Of a stretch of DNA of 64,000 bases, positions 55,450 through 64,000 are shown piece by piece (position 1 is the first letter of the stretch; each line of letters begins with the position of its first letter). The notes beneath the pieces are model-generated. The model had not been told where the DNA came from. It searched no databases and saw only the letters and a list, made by a program, of their open reading frames with translations. This stretch comes from Amorphophallus konjac (lineage: Eukaryota; Streptophyta; Magnoliopsida; Alismatales; Araceae), in contig CM040118.1 in NCBI GenBank assembly GCA_022559845.1, positions 232,423,224-232,487,223 on the forward strand, in the 5' to 3' direction. Both the position numbers and the translations under genes were made by a program.

Positions 55450-56316
55450 TTAACCCCTGTTTATTCCCTGACCCAAGGCACTCTTGCAACATTTTGATCC
55501 TGCAGGGACCCAAGCAGCTTTGGGTCCTGCATTTACCCTGACAGGTGTTCTAAACACTCTTTTTGCAGCATGGTCATCAAATTCCATTAGAAAACAATCA
55601 GACATAGAATGTCCAAAATTTCCACAATAATAACATGAAACAACAGATTGTCTGGTCCTATGATGCATATCAATAGCAGCATGAGACCTATGAAACTTAG
55701 CATGAATTGTTCTATTGTTTACATGAACATTTTGTTTCTTATTCTTCTTCATCCAACATTCAGCAGATTTGTGACCTGGTTTACCACAGTTAAAACATGA
55801 AAAGTTCACAGGTCGTTTTGCAGATAATTTAAAAGCAATGTCATTAACATGACTTACTTGGGCATGCCAACAGTCCTTGACTGTATGGCCATGCTTCTCA
55901 CACTCGAAGCACCCTAAGTGCTTGCCTCTTGAGTCATTATATCCCCATGAAGGCCTAAACCAACACTCAACAGCTTTATGACCACGTTTGTTACAATTAT
56001 AACAAATGATATGTTGGTTTGAAGCAGACATGTTTCTTTTGAGGTGGTGATGATTATTTGAAAAAAATTTATCATGCATCATATCATCACTTTTCATCAC
56101 ACTGCAGTCATCCATATAATGACCATGCCTACCACAGTAGTGACATGATACCTGTGATTTCTTGGCAGCATGGTTACTAACAGACTGACTAGATGCATGC
56201 GAATAAGTAAATGAATCGTGAGCAGTGTGTACACCATCAGATTCAACTGAGCTAGCAGATTTTAGGCCATGAACATGAATAGTCTTTACCTTCTTTATTT
56301 GACCCTTCTTCTTCAA
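55450..56316 (-). pseudogene. gag: Element F gag C-terminal part with five CCHC zinc knuckles
   Basis: 288 residues with five CX2CX4HX4C boxes: CHYCGRHGHYMDDC, CYNCNKRGHKAVEC, CFECEKHGHTVKDC, CFNCGKPGHKSAEC, CYYCGNFGHSMSDC. The first codon is TTG. It is in the same frame as the 526-residue ORF upstream; three in-frame stops (about 56410-56340) separate them. Family members usually carry one or two knuckles, so five is unusual. Role by homology: nucleocapsid, RNA binding. The end (PGKCRT-like, GSKCCKSALGQG) has no protease similarity. Confidence 0.85.
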
Positions 56317-56409
56317 TTTCTGACTATTCTTAACAATTTTTGTTTATTTTTCATTTTTCTATGCTTTGAATTGAAATGCAGATGATGAAGGTGTTTTCAA
56401 ACTTTTGTT

Positions 56410-57990
56410 TTATTTTGGGGATTGACTTGAAGTACCAGCTACATCAGAGCTTTGCACAAAGGTAGTGTATAGTTGGTTTCTAGTAGTTTTCTTAACATCA
56501 GAACTACAACTTATCCCCTTTCTTGAATTGTCATTCTTATCTTTCATGACAGCTTTTATCTTTCCTTCATTTTTAGCAGACTTGGATACTGAGTTTTCCA
56601 GATTATGAATTTTACTTTCCAAGCTAGACATGTGAAGCTCATAACTGGCTATCTCCTGTTCACTGTAATTTACACATTCGCTTAGAACTTTGTTTGCAGT
56701 TTTGTACTTCTCAATTTCTTGTTCTAGACTGATCACCCTTTGTGATTCTCCATCACAAGTGAATTTTCCCTTTTTTAATGTGAGAAGTGTTTCAGATAAG
56801 CCAGTGTTTAAACACTTTAATTTTTTAATTTCAGTCTTCAGTTCAGTGTTTTCCTTCTCAAATTTTTGAGATTGAGCTTCCTTAAAAATAGATTTCTCTT
56901 TTTCGATAGTCAGAAACCTCTGTGAGAAAACAGTATTTAAAACTATCAGTTTTTTATTTTGTTCCATCAGTTCTTTGTTCTCTTCAGATAGCTTCATGAC
57001 TCCTTCATTATATTTTCCATTTCCAGACATAAGCTCCAATTTTTCAATTAGTTCATCTTCTCTTTCCTCCACTTTGATTTTATCAGCAAGCAAATTTCTG
57101 TGATCTTCTTTAAACAAGATAATTTGTTTCTTCATCCATTCATTCTCATTATAAAGATCTTCATTTCGTTCTCTTAGAGCTGAGCACATTTTACAGTTTG
57201 ATTCAGCAGAAGAAGAATGTGAAACCTCCCCATTGATTTCATTTATTCTAGCCATAAGATCTTCATTTTTCTTTTGAAATTCTTTATTCACAAGTTTCAG
57301 TTTATCTAATTCAGAATTAACTTCAGTCAGTTCTTGCATGCTTTTTAGATGCTCATTTTTCATCTTAATAAGCTGATTCTCCAGTTCAGATATCTTATCC
57401 AAACATGTTTGATTTTCAAGTTTTAGAGAACCATTTTGTTCCTTAAAGTTCTGAACATCTAACATACATGCATCATAAGATTGTTTCATATTTGAACAAT
57501 TTTCACAGGAAGCTTTCAAATTTATTTTATCACATTTCTTTTTTAACTTTTTATTTTCAGATTTTAATTTCTTGGATACTTTTAACAAATCTTCATACAT
57601 CACTATCAATTCATCAAAAGTGTATCCATCTGATCCGGAGCTTACCTGAGATGAGGTCTCATCATCATCATTTCTCCGATCAACCATCAAGCATTTGTTG
57701 TGATTCCTGGTAAGTTTTAGTTTTTCCAAAATTTCTTTGGCAGACCTGCAAGATGAAATACATGAGATTAGATCTCTGTCAATTGATTCTTTCATTAAAA
57801 CTAATGCTCTAGTATTGACAGAATCTTTCAATTTATCCTTCTCAGTCCATCTAGATTTATCTTTTGATAAGTTGTATGGACCGTGAGTCATTACCTTCCA
57901 GAGATTAGAATCAGTTGTTTTTACATACCGATGAAACTTGTCTAACCAAGAAGCAAAATCATTACCTCTGAATATTGGAGGATTAGCCAT
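56410..57990 (-). CDS. gag: Element F gag-like protein (shortened UBN2-type domain plus coiled coil)
   Basis: 526 residues from ATG 57988-57990 (MANPPIFRGNDFASWLDKF), which lies about 150 bases after the PBS. Residues 1-100 match the start of the copia gag domain (LWKVMTHGPY, NTRALVLMKESIDRDLISCI, SAKEILEKLKLT). The rest of that domain is missing: at about residue 100 it jumps to an acidic stretch (RRNDDDETSSQVSSGSDG, YTFDELIVMYEDLL) and then to about 350 residues of Lys/Glu-rich heptad-like coiled coil, as in SIRE gag. Uninterrupted, but it ends before the knuckles at TAA 56410-56412. Whether the short form is functional is unknown. Confidence 0.82.
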   Translation of the reverse strand: MANPPIFRGNDFASWLDKFHRYVKTTDSNLWKVMTHGPYNLSKDKSRWTEKDKLKDSVNTRALVLMKESIDRDLISCISSCRSAKEILEKLKLTRNHNKCLMVDRRNDDDETSSQVSSGSDGYTFDELIVMYEDLLKVSKKLKSENKKLKKKCDKINLKASCENCSNMKQSYDACMLDVQNFKEQNGSLKLENQTCLDKISELENQLIKMKNEHLKSMQELTEVNSELDKLKLVNKEFQKKNEDLMARINEINGEVSHSSSAESNCKMCSALRERNEDLYNENEWMKKQIILFKEDHRNLLADKIKVEEREDELIEKLELMSGNGKYNEGVMKLSEENKELMEQNKKLIVLNTVFSQRFLTIEKEKSIFKEAQSQKFEKENTELKTEIKKLKCLNTGLSETLLTLKKGKFTCDGESQRVISLEQEIEKYKTANKVLSECVNYSEQEIASYELHMSSLESKIHNLENSVSKSAKNEGKIKAVMKDKNDNSRKGISCSSDVKKTTRNQLYTTFVQSSDVAGTSSQSPK

Positions 57991-58141
57991 CGAGATGTAA
58001 TGAGTGCACCGAAATCAGATAAGCAAATAAAGACACTGAGCCGGTGAAACAAAACACAGAACACAAGAAGCACACTCTGAAATGCACCAACCAGAAATGC
58101 AGGATCTGCTGCGGATTGTTAGATCCTATGTACAGCAACCC

Positions 58142-58153
58142 CCTCTGATACCA
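58142..58153 (-). other. Primer-binding site of element F
   Basis: TGGTATCAGAGG on the minus strand, two bases from the LTR edge at 58156; initiator-Met tRNA type with the last base changed. Confidence 0.82.
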
Positions 58154-58155
58154 AG

Positions 58156-61133
58156 TGTTGGGTTCGGTGCTATGTATTCAGAGGGGGGGGTGAATGAAAA
58201 TATCCTTTAAAAACTTTCACCCAATTAAAAATCACACAGTGTGCAATTGCGGAATTAATCAAACACACAGTGTGCAAAGCTAATCAAATCTGTTGAACCA
58301 ATGTGCAAACATGTAGAATGCTCCTAAGTAAACATCTAATGTGCGCAGTAATGAACTGAATACAATCTTCGTGCCTATGCATGCATCTAGCGCCAATCAG
58401 ATAAGAATTCAAACCACAGAACAAGAGGGTTTTTAGGTGGTTCGGTCCTGCAGACCTACGTCCACCCCATACTCAAACCGAGTGTGGATTCCGCTGACTC
58501 ACAGCTTGAACAGCTGGGCATCACAGCTTGCCATACAATCCGCTGAGCCTCACAGCTTGCTGTCCGAGGAATCCTCCTCGCCTGCTGAGCTTCACAGCTT
58601 GCTCCGCTAGGCAATACAGCTTAGCCGTCCAGTGGAATCCTCCACTGCAAATGCTGACAAACAGCTTGAAGAAATGTTTAAAGAGAAAATAGGAAAATGG
58701 GAAACAAACAGCAATCGGAAATCTGTAAATAATGAAGCACAATGTGGCTCAGAATGAGTTGACTGGCCTGGATTTGATCCACGGTCCAGTAAAAGCAAAT
58801 CTCTCTTGATCTCACTATCTTTCTTTCTCTTTTTCTTCTTCTGCTAATCTCACTCTCTCTCTCTTTCTCTACTCGAGCTCTCTATCTCTCTCTTTCTCTT
58901 CTTTCTCTTCTGCTCTTCTTCTCTTTCTCTTTTTCTTCTCTGCTTCTTCTGCTTCTCTTTTCTTTCTCACAAGATCGTGCAGGCTATCCTTTGCTTCTTT
59001 CAATCTCTTCTGCTAGAGCTCTCTGTCTCACGATCAGTCTTCTTCAGATGGAAGAAGCTTCTTATATATAGAGCAGCAGGAATTTGGCGTATGCTCTCCA
59101 CATCTCCCGCCCAAAGGCTTTTGCCAGAATCGAGGCATTTCGACCACCTGGTAGCATCCTAGCTGGGCTGCATCCATGTGTCATAATCAGGGCATCTCGT
59201 CCTTCCTTGGATCACGTGCCTTCATTAGGCTCTGCAAAGAATCCATGTCAGACAGTCGAATAGGATTATCAGTTTAAGACTGAAACCCCTGTACATACTT
59301 CATAGTATACACAATGCATTGTATAGACTTTGCAAAGCGACAGGAATGTATGGACTTTGCAGTGTGTAATGTGCAGACGTTATGCAATGTATGGACTTGC
59401 GTTCAGCAACAGTGTATAGACTTGAAATATGCAGAGCTTAAGCTATGTACATACTTCAAATATGCAGAAGTAAACGTGCATCAATGTGTAGACTTAGCAA
59501 ACCAAAGTATGAACAAAGCAACACAATGTGCAGACTTCGTGCAATGAGTGAAGCAGTGTATAGAGTTAGAGTGTAGTGAATGTTCAAGTGATGTACAGAC
59601 TCTGCCAAGAGCAATGTGCACAATGCAGTGAAGTGTGTACATTGAATATGAATGCATAGACATGCTGACAACAGATGCGTGGACTTTGAAAGCAAAGGAC
59701 CTCACATGCATTAGAGTATAGACTGTATGCCTGAAGGATGCACTGATGCAGTATATGCATAGAGGAGGCAATGCACCGATGCAATGTATGCACATAGTAG
59801 ATATTGAACTGAAGTAATGGATGTATAGACTTCACGATGTGTGGATTTGCCAAAGGAAAGGCTATACAGACTTGATGCAATGCAAGGCAATGAATGTATA
59901 GACTTCAAGCCAATGTATGAACTTCAAGCTCATGTATGCAAAGCCAATGTATAGACTTGGCGTTTGTGTGAGCATGCGATGTACAGACTTTGTGTTGTGA
60001 ACACAGGCTGTACAAACTTGCTAACATGCATGAACAAATGGCATTGTATAGACTTGGCCAATGCAGCGATATATGGACTTGCACAGTTCTAGATACAGTG
60101 CAAAGTATAGACTTGGAAGCATATGAACATGGCGCTGTACAGACTTTGAGTGAGACCCCAATGTACAGACTTGGTGGAACTGAGCGTAGGTAAAGATTAA
60201 GAATGTATAGACTTGCTCAGTTCAGCACGTAGGTAAAGATGCCGCAATGCAGTGTACAGACTTTGCAAGAAACACTAGACGTTGTACAGACTTAGCCACA
60301 AGCTGAACAATCGGATGTATAGACTTGAGATGAATGCATGAACATTCCGATGTACAGACTTGCCAAATGTATAGACTTTAAGTCCAATGCAAAAAGGCTG
60401 TACAGACTTGGATGAATGAACAAGCATGAATGTATAGACTTTGAAAGACACTGCATGAACAACATGATGCAATGTATAGACTTGGGCTGTACAGACTTGC
60501 TGCCTAGTCGATGTACAGACTTGCCTTAAGCAATGGCTATACAGACTTCATGAATGATGTTCATACTTTTGTGTGTGATGAACAACCGATGTATAGACTT
60601 ATGCATGAAGCAAGTCAATCTGATGTGTAGACTTTATCAACACAGTGGCGTGCAACTAAACGATGTGTAGACTTCAGAAATGCATAGAGATGCTACAGCG
60701 TGACAGCGTCGAAGCAGCAGTTCACCCTGATGTGAAGTTAGATCTGGGTCAGTTCAGTGGGTCAACGCAGTGACCCCATGCGTCAACGCATCCAGCCTTA
60801 TCTTCAAAGCCATCTGAGGCATTTCAAGGATGCGTCAACCTCTTGGACTCAATGGGCTGACGCCATCTGAACTACTTACGAGATGTATAGACATGCGAAT
60901 CTGATGTAAAGACTTGAGGGGGGTCGACCCATCTAAGAAGCTAGCACACTCATGCATTCACCACAAAACAGATCAGATATAACACACTCATGCATTCTCC
61001 ACAGAATAAATCAGTCATATGCATTCATGTTGCTATCATTCAATGTGATGTTCTTAGCAAAATAATATGGTGACTCATTTATGTTGCTATCATTAAAACA
61101 CCACATAATCATCAAAGCACAAGGGGCACAACA
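58156..61133 (-). repeat. Element F 5' LTR
   Basis: 2978 bp, close to the 3' LTR, with a few small indels (for example an added copy of the CAATGTATGAACTTCAAGC segment near 59912). The AAGTCTRTACA array spans about 59290-60910; TATA at 59063-59070. Confidence 0.93.
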
Positions 61134-61138
61134 CGCCC
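61134..61138. repeat. Target-site duplication CGCCC of element F, right
   Basis: Identical to 49783-49787. Confidence 0.95.
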
Positions 61139-61698
61139 ATCCCAGGATATGTGGTCATGCAGATGGCCGCCCATCCCAGGATGTGTGGTCTATCGCAAGA
61201 CCACCCAAGTCTGGTAAAATCCGATTAAACCAACCTTTGCCCGCCTTCGGCGAGGTTTCTAGGGTCACATTAAAACATGAAATTCGAAGGGTATACATCA
61301 TGGAATTTGGGGCTTTTACTACTAATAGAAAGAGCATGAAAAACTCTACCAAATGCATTATTTAATTTTAGATTTATAGCCTGAAATTGCTACTGAAATC
61401 AAAGGGGAACAAGTTCTGCCCTAATTCTAACATGCCTCTACCAAACCATTAAATTTGCGTAGGATACCTAATGGAATTTAAGGCTTTTGGCTCAAAAGAA
61501 AGAGGACTAGATGTTGATTCCATCCATATATAACACTTTATGTTGGGCTCGTTATTACCTATCTCAATTGGATGAAGAAGGAAGAAGAAAGGAAGAAGAG
61601 GGACGCCGACACGTCTCCACTAATCACCAAAGATCTCCCTTGATCGATCTCCACTGTGGCCGCCACTACTCCCAAAGCATTATAGGGTTGCAGAGCTT

Positions 61699-61708
61699 TA
61701 TTTTTATA
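61699..61708 (-). promoter_or_regulatory. TATA box of solo LTR E
   Basis: TATAAAAATA on the minus strand, about 475 bases inside the LTR start; a potential promoter reading toward lower coordinates. Confidence 0.65.
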
Positions 61709-62182
61709 GCTCATACACCTTCTGGATCCTTCTGTGCTGGGAGAATTCGTCGGAGCAAGTGGAGTGATTGAAACGTCGCCGCAATTGTTGACCTCTCCCA
61801 AGCCCGGTCGATCACAAGTTTTAGGGTTAGGGTTTTGGTGAATTGGCAGAGGGGAAACGATCCATAGATTGTGGCCTTTCATTTGCCACCGATTTGGGCT
61901 CATTTGATGGGGTATTGAGCCCTAATTCTGTGGTTTGAGTTAAGGTTAGGTAAGTGTGCACTTTGGGCTCAATCCATTGATTAGACCTAGTTACGGATTT
62001 TTGTTGGGTTGACCACAGAAGACAAAGTTGTTAAATAAATTGTCCTTTATCAAATTACTATTTTTCTAGATTTTTATAAGGTAGTCAAAATTCCACTTGT
62101 CCTATTCACTAAGGAATTAAATATTAAATTCTGAAATTCATTCATTTTAATTTCATTTCAATTTCCAAATCGGGGTATCACA

Positions 62183-62732
62183 ATAGTGAAGTCGAAGTCT
62201 TTGAGATATTCTAGCCAACGTCTTTGCCTCATATTCAATTCCTTCTGTGAGAAGAGGTACTTGAGACTCTTGTAATCGGAGTATACGGTAAACTACACTC
62301 TATATAAGTAGTGTCTCCAGATTTTCAATGCAAACTCTACCGCAGCCAACTCTAAGTCATGAACTGGGTAGTTCTCCTCGTGATTCTTCAATTGGCGAGA
62401 AGAATAAGCTATAACTTTCCCTTGTTGCATTAAAACACATCCGAGGCCAATGCTTGACGCATCGGTGTATACCTCGAATTTCTCTCCTTCAACTGGCAAA
62501 GCTAAGACCGGGGCAGTAGTTAGGTGATCCTTGAGAGCTTGGAAGCTTCTTTCACATTCCTCGCTCCATTCATAACAGATCTCCTTGCGAGTTAGCCTAG
62601 TGTGTGGTACGGCGATTTTGGAGAAATCTTTGATGAATCGCCTATAGTAGCCCGCAAGACCCAAGAAACTACGGATCTCACTAGCATTGGTCGGTCTTTC
62701 CCAATTCCTTACAGCTTCTACCTTTGATGGAT
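62183..62732 (-). pseudogene. pol: Element G: RT end and RNase H, left of the E insertion point
   Basis: Contains [19 protein letters not shown] (RT thumb/connection), [31 protein letters not shown] (RNase H first Asp; SIG where relatives have GIG), [23 protein letters not shown] at 62293-62295 follows LYRV; C has GEQF there, so CAG to TAG plus two other changes. It continues to [12 protein letters not shown] at the E insertion point. Confidence 0.9.
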
Positions 62733-63305
62733 CTACAGATAACTCTCTTTTGATATAACATGCCTCAAGAAAGATACTTCTTCTTGCCAGAATTCACATT
62801 TACTAAGCTTTGCATATAATTGATTGGTCCTCAATATCTGTAATGCAATCCTTAAATGCTCCTTATGCTCTTCCTTGGTCTTGGAATAAATCAATATATC
62901 ATCAATGAAAATCACCACGAATTGATCTAGATGAGGCCTGAATATACTATTCATCAACTGCATAAAGGCTGCAGGGGCATTCGTTAGTCCAAAAGGTATA
63001 ACAACAAATTCATAGTGCCCATACCTGCTCCTGAACGCGGTCTTATGAATATCCTTATCTTTGATCCTGAGTTGGTGATATCCTGACCTGAGATCAATCT
63101 TCAAGAAATTCTTGGATCCAGATAATTGATCAAATAACTCATCGATTCTCGGCAGTGGGTACTTGTTCTTGATAGTAAGATGATTCAGCTGTCGATAGTC
63201 AATGCATAACCTCATGGATCCATCCTTCTTCTTTACAAATAACACAGGTGCTCCCCACGGGGAAGTACTCGGCCAAATAAATCCCTTCTTAAGAAGTTCC
63301 ATCAA
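62733..63305 (-). pseudogene. pol: Element G reverse transcriptase
   Basis: 190 residues: [73 protein letters not shown] and the FIDD box. Enters after TAA at 63307-63309 (KE stop LMELL; relatives KEQL) and ends by a frameshift near 62745-62760 after FLRHVISKE. Catalytic aspartates kept. Confidence 0.92.
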
Positions 63306-64000
63306 TTATTCCTTTAACTCCTTGAGTTCGACAGGGGACATCCTATATGGTGCCTTAGAAACTGGACCAGCACCAGGGACCAAGTCGATGGGAAGGCCAC
63401 TTCTCTTTGTGGGGGTAATCCAGGTAATTCTTCCAGAAACACATCCGAAAATTCTTGTATAACTGGAATGTCTTCTATCTTAGACTCCTTAGTTTCCTTA
63501 ATGGTGACAAAAGCAAGGAAAGATACATATCCTTTCCTTATTACCTTGCTAGCTCGAAGAGTCGATATGAGAGGCGACTTGCTTCGACTCTTAGGGCTAG
63601 TGTAGACCAGTTCCGGAAGTTCCTTAAATGTAACCTTGCTATTGCGGCAATCAACAGTTACCTGGTATTTGGATAGCCAATCGGCTCCTAATATGATATC
63701 ATAGTCCTTCATATCTAGGCATATTAGGTCGATAGGTAGATTTCTTCCTTTTACCAAGACTTCACAATTTTGGTAATGGTGAACAATATCGGCTTCGTCT
63801 CCAAGAGGAGTTGAAATAACTAATTTTATTTATTCCGGTTCCATAGGTAATGGGTCCGCAACCTTCTTGAAAATAAAAGAATGCGATGCACCAGTATCAA
63901 ATAAGACATATGCAGACTTGGAACAAACTTGCAGTGTACCTTCCACTAGTCCGCCTTCATCTTGTTATGCCTCCTTAATAGCTTGGAGACGTGCATTTTT
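63306..64000 (-). pseudogene. pol: Element G protease and protease-RT linker (runs off the window)
   Basis: The protease triplet is intact (FDTGASHSF, near 63885-63911). DLICLDMKDYDIILGADWLS and PLISTLRASKVIRKGYVSF follow in the linker. In-frame TAA at 63965-63967 and 63830-63832; one base is lost near 63390-63396 in the stretch before the RT (EVAF). Gag should lie to the right of 64000. Confidence 0.88.

Larger units (their letters stand above)
49788..61133 (-). mobile_element. Element F: SIRE/Maximus-like Ty1/copia element without pol
   Basis: LTRs 49788-52740 and 58156-61133 (TGTTGTGCC...ACCCAACA on the minus strand), perfect CGCCC duplications, a PBS-like site at 58142-58153 and the typical SIRE purine tract at 52741-52757. 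Internally only gag-like ORFs are found, with five zinc knuckles; no protease, integrase, RT or RNase H motif exists in the 2.7 kb between gag and the 3' LTR. A non-autonomous member of its lineage. Confidence 0.9.
47592..62182 (-). mobile_element. Solo LTR E (A-like family), split by element F
   Basis: Parts 47592-49787 and 61139-62182 add up to about 3.24 kb and have LTR ends TGTCACGCCCCG and TATCACA, flanked by perfect ATAGT duplications. There is no internal region, PBS or PPT next to it inside G, so it is a solo LTR left by LTR-LTR recombination. Its first 26 bases equal those of LTR A; further blocks are shared with A and G (TGAGCGAACGCTCAGTAG at 47946-47963; CGGGCGCTCTCCCCAGGACC near 48302). 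A TATA box (TATAAAAATA, minus) is at 61699-61708. Confidence 0.93.
42818..64000 (-). mobile_element. Element G: Tekay-like Ty3/gypsy element, decayed, split by solo LTR E
   Basis: 3' LTR 42818-45911, PPT 45912-45924, then minus-strand chromodomain, integrase, RNase H, RT and protease to the right window edge. The RNase H coding region is split at 47591/62183 by E with target duplication ATAGT. The 5' part with gag lies beyond 64000. It has many stops and frameshifts. It inserted into LTR H. Confidence 0.9.

Overview
The window looks like a gene-poor, heterochromatin-type stretch of a large flowering-plant genome. Nearly every base can be assigned to nested LTR retrotransposons; no host single-copy gene, tRNA, rRNA or CRISPR was found. 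Evidence for a plant: Ty3/gypsy elements with a C-terminal chromodomain (Tekay/Del-like), a Tat-lineage integrase with antisense plant-mobile-domain (PMD) genes, a SIRE/Maximus-like Ty1/copia gag with its typical purine tract, and primer-binding sites matching initiator-Met tRNA. The species cannot be named from this.

Layout. (1) 1-17143, minus: element A, a Tekay-like chromovirus with a 3.1-kb LTR. Its 3' LTR runs off the left edge, its gag-pol (1494-5887) carries several breaks, and its 5' LTR is split by element B (6740-14558). B is a young non-autonomous element with 2.43-kb LTRs, an intact gag-like ORF and no pol; its 5-bp target duplication (TAACA) is perfect. (2) 17144-17809: LTR fragment of element I, into which A inserted; I itself sits in the integrase gene of D. 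(3) 17812-27344, plus: the 3' half of a Tat-lineage element D. It holds an integrase remnant, a long spacer, then two antisense PMD pseudogenes that keep GT-AG introns, a 632-bp tandem duplication across the internal/LTR junction, and a 3' LTR. (4) 27345-40595, plus: element C, a Tekay-like element with 4.2-4.3-kb LTRs full of minisatellites and a decayed gag-pol, inserted in D's LTR (imperfect duplication TGGGG/TGGGA). (5) 40596-41688: rest of D's LTR or its flank. (6) 41689-42817: LTR fragment of H, a diverged relative of B, cut by G. (7) 42818-64000, minus: element G (Tekay-like, 3.1-kb LTR, decayed pol, runs off the right edge). Its RNase H region is split by a solo LTR, E (47592-62182, duplication ATAGT), which is itself split by F (49788-61133, duplication CGCCC), a gag-only SIRE-like copia element. 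Two nests are therefore four levels deep (D>I>A>B and H>G>E>F).

How the parts work together: only A, C and G ever encoded full gag-protease-RT-RNase H-integrase-chromodomain polyproteins, and all three now carry premature stops and frameshifts, many compatible with C-to-T decay of methylated DNA. B and F encode gag-like proteins only and must have borrowed enzymes in trans. D carried a host-like, intron-containing PMD gene pair on its antisense strand.

The most unusual signal is in the LTRs. Almost every family carries its own set of short perfect palindromes or motif arrays (GGGTCGACCC in A, GCGG/CCGC stems in E, GTCGTTA/TAACGAC stems in C and G, an AAGTCTRTACA-type array of about 45 sites in the U3 of F). 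In the related LTRs A and E the array lies in the same place between alignable flanks but has unrelated sequence, and some words recur between copia and gypsy elements. All alignments were done by eye.
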